From contig CM049311.1 in assembly GCA_026874595.1 (NCBI GenBank), positions 68,332,453-68,396,452 of the forward strand: 64,000 nt of DNA, written 5' to 3'. The notes beneath the pieces were generated by a model that ran no database searches, was not told where the DNA came from, and saw only the letters and a list, made by a program, of their open reading frames with translations. The first letter of the stretch is position 1; each line of letters opens with the position of its first letter. This DNA is from Sipunculus nudus. Taxonomy: Eukaryota; Annelida; Sipuncula; Golfingiida; Sipunculidae. Made by a program: the position numbers and the translations under genes. Positions 1 to 11,648 of the stretch are shown piece after piece.

Positions 1-257
1 ACGTGTGCTGATTTGACGTATGTTGCATCGATCACAGAGTCCTATTTTTTACTAAGAGTAACCACTTGAGTGCACTTGCAGCGCAGCTATGGGCCGAGCC
101 GTGATGCCTGTCGAGTGTTTGTTAACTGGCATTTGGTTGGCTTCCAGACAACGACCCACCACCTGGTGTCTAGGTGTATCATAAATTGTCAAACCAGGCA
201 GCAGGAAAATCAGTAGCTTCTTTAGAAGCGCAAGATTTCCGCTGCCTCGGGAGCGTA
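1..257 (+). mobile_element. Right part of a non-autonomous DNA element (family of 56507-57212)
   Basis: Bases from about 82 to 257 match, by eye at roughly 80%, the right end of the insertion at 56507-57212, including the small hairpin GCTTCTTTAGAAGC and the terminal GAGCGTA. The left end lies before the window or is too diverged to see. No coding capacity is visible. Orientation is the same as in the second copy. Confidence 0.6.
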
Positions 258-2249
258 ATACCATGAGTAATTTTGAAATACTGGGTAAATCATGTCTGTA
301 TAAATTGTATTTCTCTTCTACATTCAGATAGCCAAGTATTCACCGCTATTGCCGTAAATTAGTGAATATGTTATGGTCACCTTCTTTTACATGCATGTCT
401 CTAGAATAATGCATTATTATTTCTTATAATATTGTCATAATAATCATCAATATATAGAACAATGTATGTATTTGAAATGAAAGCAAGCATTCATTCATTC
501 ATTCATTCATTCATTCATTCATTCATTTATATAATTTATAAGTTGGAACGTTTGCGCAATGGCACGAGTGAAAATTAGCACCGCACCGTAATATCTCGTC
601 GCCAAATGTTGTGGAGTTGCTCTACAAGGGATAATCTTTACCGTAGACATGGGATGATGACTGCTTAACAACACAGGCTCTTGAGCACGGCTCAATAGCA
701 GGTCACGTGGTCCTATTTGTTTACATGACCTGGGGTCACCAAGCCCTGAACCTGAAGGAGAGTAGTAAATGGTCTGGCTTTCTCTGGTTGGCTCTAGCCA
801 TCATGTGCTGGAGCATCAAAAACACCCCATTGTTTGATTTTTAAGTATTTTAAGCATAATTCCCAATAAAATTGACAGTATTGGTCAATTTGTTTTAAAT
901 CTATGGCCAATCAAAGAGATGTTGTCCAAATGCTTGTTTTGGACTGCTTGGTGGGGTATTTAGGGCTTCACTGCATTCGGGCCAGGATGGTTAAAAAAGG
1001 AGATACACAAGCCCCCTTTTTCTTGGTCAAGGTTGACTGAAGAAACAACAAATTCTCAGGTAAAAAAAAGTTTAATATCAGAATTTATTTTGAAAATTAT
1101 TTAAAAGAGGCCCAAACCTCAGGTGTTTTATAGATGTTATATAGGGAAAATAAATACAACCACGTGTCCAGCAGTAGCTTGCGAGGTCAGGTCTGTTCCG
1201 CTGGGGGCACTTCCTGTCGTAGTCCGGTCACTGCCCACAGCAGACTGGTACCTGCTCTACCACTAAACCACCAGGATAAACTATACTCGGTATATAATCA
1301 CAAACCAGTTAATGTAAAATGGATGCAATTTGTTACATATAAAAATAAAGATAAATTGTTTCAATATAACGGGTACTTTGTAACATTGTCAAATGAATAG
1401 ACTTTCATGTCAGTTTTAGCCAGTCGACATTTGGAAAGCCGAGTCGAGCCACGAAACTCGGCTTACTACTAAACTCAGCCGTCTTTTGTTCAAGCCAGCC
1501 GCATTTGTGTGGCTAACACGGCTCCGGGCTCTACACAAACTAGCACACCAGAAATTTATGTCAGACTTGAGAAGACCATGAAAAAGAGAGTTCCTGACCT
1601 GATTCATGACTACAGCCACAAAGACGATTGTAACATACTCACAGAGTGGATCCGTCTGCTCTTGAAAGAACTGTTTATGCAGATTATGGGTCTTGTACAC
1701 AGCACCTAGATCAGACAACACCAAGATATGACACGTGACGGGTTGACGGACTAATTGCGTGTAGTTGCTAACAGGCAAGACTTTGAATTTTATAATAAAC
1801 ACATTCACGTGCTGTATTTTCTTGTTAAACCGTACCAGACAGAACCACGATAACATGGCTCAATATTTTGTCAAAACAAATACTGACAGAAAACGTATAG
1901 ATTGGAGTAGTTTACAGGTCTCATTTATATATATACAGGGCTTTAAATTGACATAATCTTCCACCGCATTCCCAAATTGCTTTTACTGGACCACACTTTT
2001 TTTTATTGGAACCCCCTGTTATAAGTAAAATGTTACAAAACAGAACAATATATAAAACTTGTTTACACATTTTGCTGTTTTGTAATGTCTAAATTCAAGA
2101 ACGGGCGCTCAAATATAGATGCTTTGGCCATTCTTTCATTACACATTATAAATATAAATACTTTCGTGATATCAACGAATCTGCAGTCTTGATCAGATCC
2201 TGTAAATCTAAATACGGGCCAGGTTGGCCCGGCGCTAACTTAATTTTGC

Positions 2250-2252
<3 letters not shown>
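258..2252. other. Intergenic, no gene seen
   Basis: Contains a (CATT)n microsatellite at about 488-527. On the minus strand near 1255-1275 there is a short tRNA A-box-like string without a matching B box. The open frames are short, lack recognisable motifs and overlap on both strands. Confidence 0.5.

Positions 2253-2306
<54 letters not shown>
2253..2306. repeat. (AT)n microsatellite
   Basis: About 27 uninterrupted AT units. The Ile-Tyr repeat open frames across it are artefacts. Confidence 0.95.
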
Positions 2307-2310
<4 letters not shown>

Positions 2311-2453
2311 GACATTGACGGCAAACTATTATAATCTTAACCTAGTCCCAAATAAAATCATAGAGAAAGTGAACAGCCTTCACGTATCTATAATACAATT
2401 GTAGTTAATGCTTAACCCAAAATAAACGATATTTAAATGAAAAGTCTAATCGG

Positions 2454-2458
<5 letters not shown>

Positions 2459-2509
<51 letters not shown>
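2459..2509. repeat. (AT)n microsatellite, left flank of a solo LTR
   Basis: AT run that continues on the far side of the solo LTR (3284 onward), so the LTR element inserted into an AT tract. Confidence 0.9.
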
Positions 2510-2513
<4 letters not shown>

Positions 2514-3279
2514 ACGGAACCTAATATAAACAGATCACGTATGTGTGACGAAGTATCGGAGATAAAAAAAATCAGATTCTGTAACACTAGGCAGCGTGAA
2601 ATGTTAAGGGGAATGAATAAAGAAGTCAGTGGTTTTTTGTTAACAAATAACTATAATTTATTCTTAAACAACCCTAACAATACAATACACTAAATCAATA
2701 CAATTATATAGTAAAACAGCGGTACAGCAACAAGTCAATACAATCACATAGAAAATAATATGCACAGTACCTGGACACCAACACCGTCACCAAGATAAGT
2801 TCCCTAAATGTATACTCTTGGAGAATGACAGTCCAATGGAAAATTCTTGCAACAACCAAGAAAGTAATCTGAAGTCCAAATGCATAAAATCCAGGAGAAA
2901 GTCTTTGAAAATCTATAACTGCCGCATTCGTCGGATAAGATGCTGACACACGCTTCTGCGTCTGCTGCAATCTGCTCTACTCTCTGCCCCGTTTAAAAAA
3001 ACAGCCCCTTTATATACCTCCACACCCCAAGCCGAGAATTTTCCACTTCTTGAACAGTCTATAAGATCTTGCACAACACCTTAAAACACGCGTTTCGGAA
3101 ATTCTCTAGAAAGACATCGCCATGCCTCTACACACCATGGTGTACACGAGATGTCGCCCCAAGCCAGCATAACAACAAGAGTTCAACCAGTACGTATTAA
3201 ACATAGAATGTAATACGCGGCCAGACACGAGTGCCACAACAGGAGTTACGCCCGTGTCACATAATAAAAGAGCATCTGT

Positions 3280-3283
<4 letters not shown>
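2510..3283 (-). mobile_element. Solo LTR of the Gmr1-like Ty3 family
   Basis: 774 bp that begin TGTTACGG and end CTGTAACA. It is a reverse-orientation copy of the LTRs at 47544-48335 and 57546-58305: the last ~130 bases of those LTRs, including the GACTTCTTTATTCATTCCCC region, appear here as the complement at 2510-2640. No internal domain follows. Both sides are AT repeat (ATAT duplication). It arose by recombination between the two LTRs of a full element. On the minus strand a TATATAAAGG TATA box lies near 3005-3020, at the place equivalent to TATAAATAG in the full-length LTRs. Confidence 0.85.
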
Positions 3284-3322
<39 letters not shown>

Positions 3323-3327
3323 TATAT
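3284..3327. repeat. (AT)n microsatellite, right flank of the solo LTR
   Basis: AT run with one C interruption; the continuation of the tract the LTR inserted into. Confidence 0.9.
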
Positions 3328-3496
3328 AATACAGACAGTCTTATCTGATAAGTACATTACGTTGCAAAAAAAACTACGTAGTAGTAAAATTGTCTGACAA
3401 AATTTGATTCCTCTATTTGTATAATTATAAAGCTCTGTTGTCATACCATAGAGCACTATAGCAGTTGTTTATTGCAGTAAACAAATATATTAATTC

Positions 3497-3500
3497 ATAT

Positions 3501-3540
<40 letters not shown>
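3497..3540. repeat. (AT)n microsatellite
   Basis: AT run with one AAAT break, directly next to the start of the second solo LTR. Confidence 0.9.
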
Positions 3541-4802
3541 TGTCACTAGAGGACTGTGACTTAGTTATTGTATTGCATTTTCTGATAGGGAGTATGAACA
3601 GATGATTGTTATGATTATTTACTGTATATTTATATGGAATATTAGCGTGAGATCTTTGGTTAGAGAGCACACGCGTTTCGTTTTATGTTAATTTCAGTAC
3701 AGTTTAATTCCGTGGGAGCCGTTTCTGATTGGCGGTCTCTTTAGTTAAGACTCTTTGTTGTAGACTACAAAGGAAGTGCCCCTGTTTAGTTTGTATTTTC
3801 TCTGGCGACGTGTCCATATTAAGACCATAATGTAATGATTAAATAACTACTATGTTTTAATTGGCAGTCGGCATAATAGGAAGTATTGATTGGTCAGAAG
3901 AAGGTTAGGACCTGTGACGTCAGCAATCTATAAAGGACGTGATTTATAAGACAATATTCGTTACAAATACCCGATCAGCGAGCCAGTTCGTGTAGCCTGA
4001 CGATATCTGCACTCCAGTGGCAGGTCTGCGTGCATCAAGAGTCTAGTCAGCTGAGAGATGATGTCTATAAACGTAGAATGTCGGTGTCTGAGGACGGCCA
4101 CGGTAATTTCTCTCGTATGGACTTCAGAGTGAGTATCGCATTTTTGCGATGGACTGGTAATCTGGCGAATTTACACCTGTTGTGAGCGCTACCAGGAACG
4201 ATCGAGGACATTATTTAACGCGTACCTGTGAATGTAATGGATATCGCTGTGTGAAAGCATTTTTGCAGTTACCTAGAGCTGGATGATTACAGGAGACATC
4301 AGCTATGAAAGACATTGACTATATATCAAGATAGAATCGTCTGTGTGCTATTTAGTGAATGTTGTATGAACTGTGTCTTGAGAGTTATTCCAGTACTCCA
4401 ACGATGGACTGTAAGTGGTTAGGGCTCCGTGTATCTTAAGGTGGACTGATTGTACTGTTAAAGAAGCGCGAACAAACGGTTAGCCGGACAATGCAACATT
4501 CCGATGTCACGTGTGTCATGAGCTCATGAGAAGTGTAAACAAGGGAATACTCTGTGTACGGTGGAAAACGGACTTGATGGTTGTTTCTGTGACTATTATC
4601 GAACTATTATGATCACAAGTGCCTGTATTTATGGAACGCTTCCCCAGAGAAACATAGGTGTATGTTTTCTTTAATATATTGATTGTTTTTGTTAACTCAT
4701 GTCTTATTTATCTTTTGGTATGCACGTATACATGGGTTTCAGCCAGTTGGTTTGACAGTTAAAAGGACCTGGTCATTCACATCTATAGTGGTGTGACACA
4801 CA

Positions 4803-4806
<4 letters not shown>
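3541..4806 (+). mobile_element. Probable solo LTR of an unidentified LTR retrotransposon
   Basis: A 1266-bp non-coding block between two AT repeats. It starts TGTCAC and ends ACA, immediately followed by TATATA, which fits a TG...CA LTR inserted in an AT tract. It holds a CRE and TATA box spaced as in a polymerase II promoter (3915-3934). No reading frames, primer-binding site or second copy are visible. It differs from the LTR family at 47544. The class (Ty3 or BEL/Pao) cannot be decided. Confidence 0.5.
3915..3934 (+). promoter_or_regulatory. CRE (TGACGTCA) plus TATA box in solo LTR
   Basis: The palindromic cAMP response element TGACGTCA is at 3915-3922 and TATAAA at 3929-3934. Transcription would start near 3960 and run rightward, towards the Reeler gene whose start codon is 2 kb away. 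Whether the host uses it cannot be told from sequence. Confidence 0.5.

Positions 4807-4840
<34 letters not shown>
4807..4840. repeat. (AT)n microsatellite
   Basis: AT run bordering the right end of the solo LTR. Confidence 0.9.
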
Positions 4841-4842
<2 letters not shown>

Positions 4843-6012
4843 ATATACGAATATATATACATATGTATACATACATGAGCACCAGGATCCAGATGACACA
4901 AACGATTTCAATCAGTACATCTACATCCGTCTTCACCTGAATTGCTAACAGAACATGTCTGTCAATCATGACCCATAACACTTCTCTTCGCGTTTAAAAC
5001 CGTGCGACGCTGGGGTAACCTTCCCTATTCATATAATATTACGAAGCACCAGGACTTCAAAAGATGCGCACTCTAGGCTCGAAAAAAAACCCCTATAAAT
5101 ACTTTATCACAAATAGGTTTATCAGCTCGAAAGCTGTTTCACGTGATCCGCTTTGGGTACAATAGGCCCTTGTGTGTGCTCCAGGATTTAACTTACCTGT
5201 AAATGCTAGCCGTGCTATTCACAGTATAATTGGGCTTCTGCATTGTAAAGTTCGGCTACTTTGCCGTGAGAAGTGGAACGTACGTACATTTGTTACATTT
5301 TCTCATTATATTTGTACACAGTATAGTGGAGCTGAATTGGTTGTACTGATGTATGGTTTTGCTCCGTTTATTCTCCGTATTCCCCCATACCTCTGTATAA
5401 ATTGTAGATACATATTTATACATTGACACTGCATTATAATTAAGGGTGATGATTTGCAGTTATAGTAATCTTATTGATATTCAGAACGGTTTAGATATTA
5501 TTACCGTTCCGTTTGTTACAGAACAAACAACCGACTCGATCAGACTGTCTGGTCGTATGTAACCATGCGACGATTTGAGTGAGAATAAAATAAGAAAATA
5601 TACGAATTCGTTATGTCTTGCACTAAGTAGTTACATTACTGTTTTATAATTGGGTCGTTTGACCTGATTTCGTTGCAGTATCTCTAAGAACATTGGAGAT
5701 ATATAGACTTTATCTTAAATAGGGATTCAAGCGCCTGTGCTTTTTTATATTCCATAAGAGGATTGATAAACGCTGCTTGAACAGTATATAAAGGTGCATG
5801 CTAGGAAATTACAGTTACCGGTATTCCAATTCACAAAATAATCAAGATATTTTTTGGGGGGAAGTCTTAATCTGAGCTTAGTGTTTTTTTTCTTACCATA
5901 TATGGGTTCAGGAAATCAGGAAGCCAGTTATCATTATCATCATCATCATCATCATCATCATCTGATTCTGATTAAGATTATTACCCAGTGGTTTTCACTA
6001 TTCTTTTGACAG
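4841..6012. other. Upstream region of the Reeler gene, no coding sequence recognised
   Basis: Contains a (CAT)n run at about 5936-5960. A pyrimidine-rich stretch ending TTTTGACAG just before 6013 resembles a 3' splice site, suggesting an untranslated exon further upstream that I could not place. Confidence 0.45.
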
Positions 6013-6013
6013 G

Positions 6014-6218
6014 ATGCAAAGCATGACAATTATTGCAACGACACTGCTTTGTGGTTTTATTATGTTGTGCCCTATTGCCCGTGGTTACCAGACAGGGGCC
6101 CCGCGCGGTGCCTGCGGTACCCAGATGCCGGGACACAAAGTGGCGGCACAGAACTCTGCCAGCCCCTACAGCATCAGTGCCGCAGACGCCACCTACCGAG
6201 CCGAACAAGGAATAAAAG
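6014..6218 (+). CDS. Reeler gene exon 1 (signal peptide and domain start)
   Basis: Starts at ATG 6014 and encodes 68 codons plus one base. The donor is AAAAG|GTTCAT (phase 1). Other frames here are shadows. The ATG is directly preceded by an acceptor-like TTTTGACAG|G. Confidence 0.85.
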
Positions 6219-6360
6219 GTTCATACCAGAAATCTCATCACACTTGATATGTTTTTCTTTTTCAGAAAGGATTTCTGACTATTTGTCTTCTGCTGTAACA
6301 GTTCCGATAGAACAAGAATGGGACACGTCACAATTTAGTTGCAAATGCCCAGCATGTATA

Positions 6361-6417
<57 letters not shown>

Positions 6418-6859
6418 CTTAAGGGCTGAATAATTCTATAAATACTGTATATCAGTTGATGATTGCTAATGTGTGCAATGATGTGAATAATTGTAATATG
6501 TCTTTCAAATTTTATTGGTCCAGTTATTAAACTTCCTGATTTATGGCAAGATTCAATTTGCATTGAAACATTTGCAATATCCATTTTTTTCTGAATCACC
6601 CGATATGTATGTACTGATATATACCGTCAGGTCGAGGGAGCTGGTTGGTTTGGGGAAATTCGGGTCGAGGAACATAGCTTGGCCACTTGTTCAATATTCT
6701 ATCACCAGATAGTCCAGGTGAATACAAAGTGACATAGCCTACACTTTACATGTGTATTAACATTTTACAAAACAAAATCTCCAAAATTTTTAATGAACTT
6801 TTTTGTTTGTTGTCAATACATCCTAATGTTTTCAAAGAATTTCTGTGAATAAATCAAAA

Positions 6860-6896
<37 letters not shown>

Positions 6897-9800
6897 GTAT
6901 AATTCCCTACTTTTAAGCACTTTCTGCCTTTGCTGAAGAAGCTACTCGATATCTGCAATGCTCAACGTATATACATTTTTAACCTGCCAAATATTTCTTC
7001 AATTGTTATTTTGCATTTTCACTTGCAGTGACTATATCAGGGAATTTCCAAGGTTTTATTGTTCAGGCAAGGAACGCTAACAGCACCACTGTCGGGACAT
7101 TCTCTGACACACCATCGGGTACCAAGACAACCACGTGCTCAGCAGCAGACGACACATGGACTCACAATACAAAGGCCGCCAAGCGAGACATCGTCGTCAC
7201 GTGGTATCCTCCAAAAAATAACGTAGGCCCAGTGAGATTCAGGTTAGTTGTTATTTGTCACGGCTCTATGGTACATGTGTAAAAACAAAATTATAATCCA
7301 GATTTACTTTTTAAATTCTATATTGCATTTGTATATATCACAACAATAACAACACTTTAACAATGAATTACAAGCAAAATTCACATACAATTCCAATGCA
7401 CAATAGCATCAGGAATATATCTCATATACCAGATTCTATCTGCTTTGAATTTCCTCATAACTACATTAAACATGATCAGAAGACATATTTCAACTTGTTC
7501 CAGCCAATCACATATTTTAAATATAAATTCTTTGTAAGCATACATTGAAAAAATAGGTGGAATAATGTTTCTCTATATAAGAAAAAACAAAACAAAAATC
7601 AGATATGTTACTCCCTATCATTTTCCATTTAGACAGTTGGGCTGTGACCGATAAATAATTATTTAGATTTTATACTGGAATTTCCTGGATAGGATTGAAC
7701 TTGTATTTCCTTTAAAAAAGCGTGTAATAAATAGGTATAATTAATGAAAAAATAAAATTTTCTTCAACCCAAATTGTATGGTGTATGGTATATCTGACAG
7801 TCTTGACCTTTTTTTACTGTACAGACAATATGTAAATAATAAAAATTAATAATAAACCGATGATTTTTTTTCTACAGAGGTACAGTTCTGCAGAAGTTTG
7901 ATACTTTCTGGGTCGGTTTGGAATCATCGGAGCTCATATATTCCTCTGGTAATTTTTCTTTTTTTTTAAAATAATTTATCTTTATCTACCACTGGGTAAT
8001 CTCTTATTGGTAATACCCGAGCACGTAAACAAAAGTCAAACCTACGGTGAAGTAAGATAAAAGTTTGGTATTATAATAGAGTTTATTTCTTATATATGAT
8101 GGTAGATTTAGTTCACTATTATGCCCAACGGCCAGTGAATGCAGTGGGTGTTTTTTCTCATTCCTATGATATTATATTTATTTGAATGTGCTGCTTCTAA
8201 ATGTATAAGGGAAAACTTATCAAATAAGCTTATTTTATCACAGACCCTGATCTGCATACAATGAGCACTACCAAGCCAACGTCTGGTAAAGATAATGATA
8301 ACTTATTCCAGTTCCAATCAATTCTGTATAATTTTCCCGCTAGATGTCACCTCTGTCAATCTTTTTTTGCATGGCCCTAGTCTTGCACAAATTCGGCATT
8401 CTCGCCTGTATACACTATTACGATTTTCTATTTATATTAAGTAAATACACTGAATGTCTGGTAATTGACGTATCATGCGATTATTCTTTTTTATCGGGGA
8501 TATATATATTGGTGTGTTGTCATCTACAGTTGTTGCACGTCGTCATTTAGATGTGTTTTGGTGATAACGTGAACTATCTTAAGTATTTCCCTTAATTTAT
8601 TAAAATATACCAATTGTTCAGCCGAACACCAGTGACCCCCCAACTTTTATTTTTATTTTCATATCTGCGCTGACATGTTTAAATCCGATCCTTCGGTAAA
8701 ATTCTGATAATTCACAGTATAGGCTATACATGGAGCAGTTGTCAAAGTAATCTTTTATGAAACGCCAACTTAGTTTGGTGCACCCTCTTATTTTTTTTTT
8801 CATTTCTTTACCTCTTTTTACTACTTTTATGTGGGCAAAGTTACAGCCGTTGTGTCACGTTCTCGGGAGTTGTTCATCATGGACTGTCGTCAGACCTGGT
8901 GTACTTATTGATTATGGGTAGTTTATCTAATGAACTAAAAGATGGTCCGCTCTACTCATTTATTTATGCATCAGACTGATAAATAAAAACAACTGCTCAC
9001 ATGTACTTTAATTTTATAAGCACTAAGGGTAAACTTTCGCTGCAGCATAAAAACAAATAAACATGGTTTATAAGTTCTTAAAAGTATCAAGGAGCCAAAG
9101 GGGGACCATATTAAGTTAAGTATCGTATACTAGAAACAATTCTGTTATAAACAACTTGCATAATTCCTAATCTGAGAACCTTTTAAACAATATTATTTTA
9201 GAAGGATAATATCAAAGTTCATATCAAATACTTAAGTAATCAATCCCTCGCTAACATCATATATTGCACAGTGAAGGTGGACTCAGACTACATTAAGCAA
9301 CTTTTTTTCTGTCGCCTCGTTTTCAGTTATTGTAACGTTTGTTTCTCCCTACGTGGGTAACTTGTCGGGAACAAATGTTCATGGAGCTCAAATTTTTAAA
9401 CAGGTTTTAGTGACTTAGAAAAAATTGTTATTTATGTATGAATGTAGTTTGTCGATTTATAAAAAAAAGAGAAAAGTTGGTCTGTGGAACAGATCAAGTA
9501 TGTACCTCGCCTGTTGTGGGAATTGGTGGAAAAAAAGTTGTTAATAGAGTATGTAATTTGAGGTGGGTCAATGTCACCTACCAAGATTACCTCTGTGACC
9601 TTGAAAACTCATGAAGGTTATATTTGAACTTGACCTAGCCTTTCAAGAGGTGCATCAATGCTGCCAGTTTGGTGACTGTGTCTCACATTCCTTTCGAGTT
9701 ATTGCGTTAAATTCCTTAACGCATTATCGCCAGTATGATAATGTGTCAAGGTCAGCAAAATTTAAACTTGACCTTGACCTTCATAAGGTACGTGCATCAA

Positions 9801-11566
9801 TGCTGCAAATTTGGTGATTGTGCCTCAAATTCTTTTCGAGTTATTGTGTTAACATAATTTTAGCATTATCGCTGGTGTGACCTCGAAAAATGCATCAAGG
9901 TCATCTATGTTCGAACTTGACTCAGCACTTTATGAGGTGCATCAAAGCTGCAAGTTTGGTGACTGTTCCTCAAAATCTCTCTTTGAGTTATCGTTAACAT
10001 CATTTTAGCATTATTGCCGGTGTGACCTCGAAAATTTGTCAAGGTCATCTATTTTCAAACATGACCTAGCCCTTGATATTATGCATAAATGCTGCAAGTT
10101 TAGTGACTGTTCCTCAAATTCTTTTTGAGTTATAGCGTTAAAATCCTTTCAGCATTATCGTCGATGTGAACTTCAAAATTGCGCCAAGGTCATCCTTGTT
10201 CAGACTTGACCTAGCACTTAATACGATGCATCAATGTTGCAACTTTGGTAACTGTTCCTAAAATTCTTTTTGATGTACGGCGTTAAAATCCTTTGAGTAA
10301 TATTGGCGGTGTGAACTTGAAAATTATGTCAAAGTCATCAAAATTCAAATTTGACCTAGACCTTCATGAGGAACGTGGATCAATGCTGCTTGTTTGGTGA
10401 CTATGCCTCAAATTCTTTTCGAGTTTTTGCGTTAATATCATTTTAGCATTATAGCTGGTGTAACCATGAACAATGCATCAAGGTCATCCATGTTCGAACT
10501 TGACCTAGCACTTGATCAAAGTACTAAAGGTACGTGCATCACTGCTGTAGGTTTGGTGACTGTGCCTCAAAATTCTTTTCACGTTATAGCGTTCACATCA
10601 TATAAACATTATCGCCGCTGTGACCTTGAAAATGTGTCCAGGGTACAAAATGATATTCTAAAAAGCACTGGCATGGCTGACATCATACCTCACTGAAAGA
10701 CATCGAACTTTCTTTATTGACGATGGACAGTCTAAACCGGTACTGACGAAGTATGGTGTGTCCCAAGGGTCAGTTTTGGGTCCTCAGAACTATAATATGT
10801 ACCCAAACCACATAATCAGTATCAATGGCTTACAGTGTCATTTTAAAGCAGATGACACACAAGTATACCTTTCATTTAAACCAAATGATAGTGCAGTTCA
10901 ACCAGAAATTGTCTCTTGACTAGAAATTGTTTGGTAGAGATTAAAACATGGATGCAAAGAAATATGTTAAAACCGAATGGCAATAAGGCGGAAGTAATGA
11001 TCTTCTCCACAAAACACAGTGTAAAAGATTTAAACACTTTAGCCCTCAATGTGGGTGGTTCATTGGTTTCTCCAAAAGCTCAAGTAAGAAATCTTGGTGT
11101 TGCTGTTGATAATACCCTGAGTGTGGAAAACCCGGTGATTTCAATATGCAGAGCAGGTTACACACAATTAGGAAAGATTGGATTTATTAAGCACAACCTG
11201 AATAACAATGTCAAAAGTCATGGACTAGTTACAGCCGGACTGGACTACTGCAATGCGCTTCTGTATGGGTTGCCTTATGGGTCGCATGTATAGTCACAAG
11301 AACAGCCCGTCACTGTCACATAACCCTTGTTTTAGCAGAATTACACTGGCTCCCTATGCATTAATGATGTTTAACATTGGCAAACCAAAAATATTGACCA
11401 AAACCTATGGAGAAAGGTTTTTCAGTTAAGCTGTGGACCAATTTTCCTATGAGCATCATAGAAGCAAAACCCGTTCTTGTTTCAAGAAGCAACTTAAAAC
11501 TTATTTATGTAAGCTCCACTTTGAACCTATACATGATCTGTAATAATACATAGCAGCGCGCTTGTG

Positions 11567-11648
<82 letters not shown>

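Larger units (their letters stand above)
6219..7028 (+). other. Reeler intron 1
   Basis: 810 bp containing the (AT)n at about 6357-6415 and an unbroken run of 35 G at 6861-6895. A short stretch near 6285-6360 is related in inverted orientation to 30900-30985. Confidence 0.85.

Noticed and set aside
1240-1280. tRNA gene on the minus strand (TGGTTTAGTGGTAGAGCAGG)
   Set aside because: A-box-like only; the expected B box and stems are missing.
2189-2404. Open frames made of Ile-Tyr repeats (also at 3106, 3425, 6279, 23293, 35237 and 40929)
   Set aside because: Translations of (AT)n microsatellites.
5172-5426. 84-aa open frame upstream of the Reeler gene
   Set aside because: No domain, no splice signals, composition like the surroundings.
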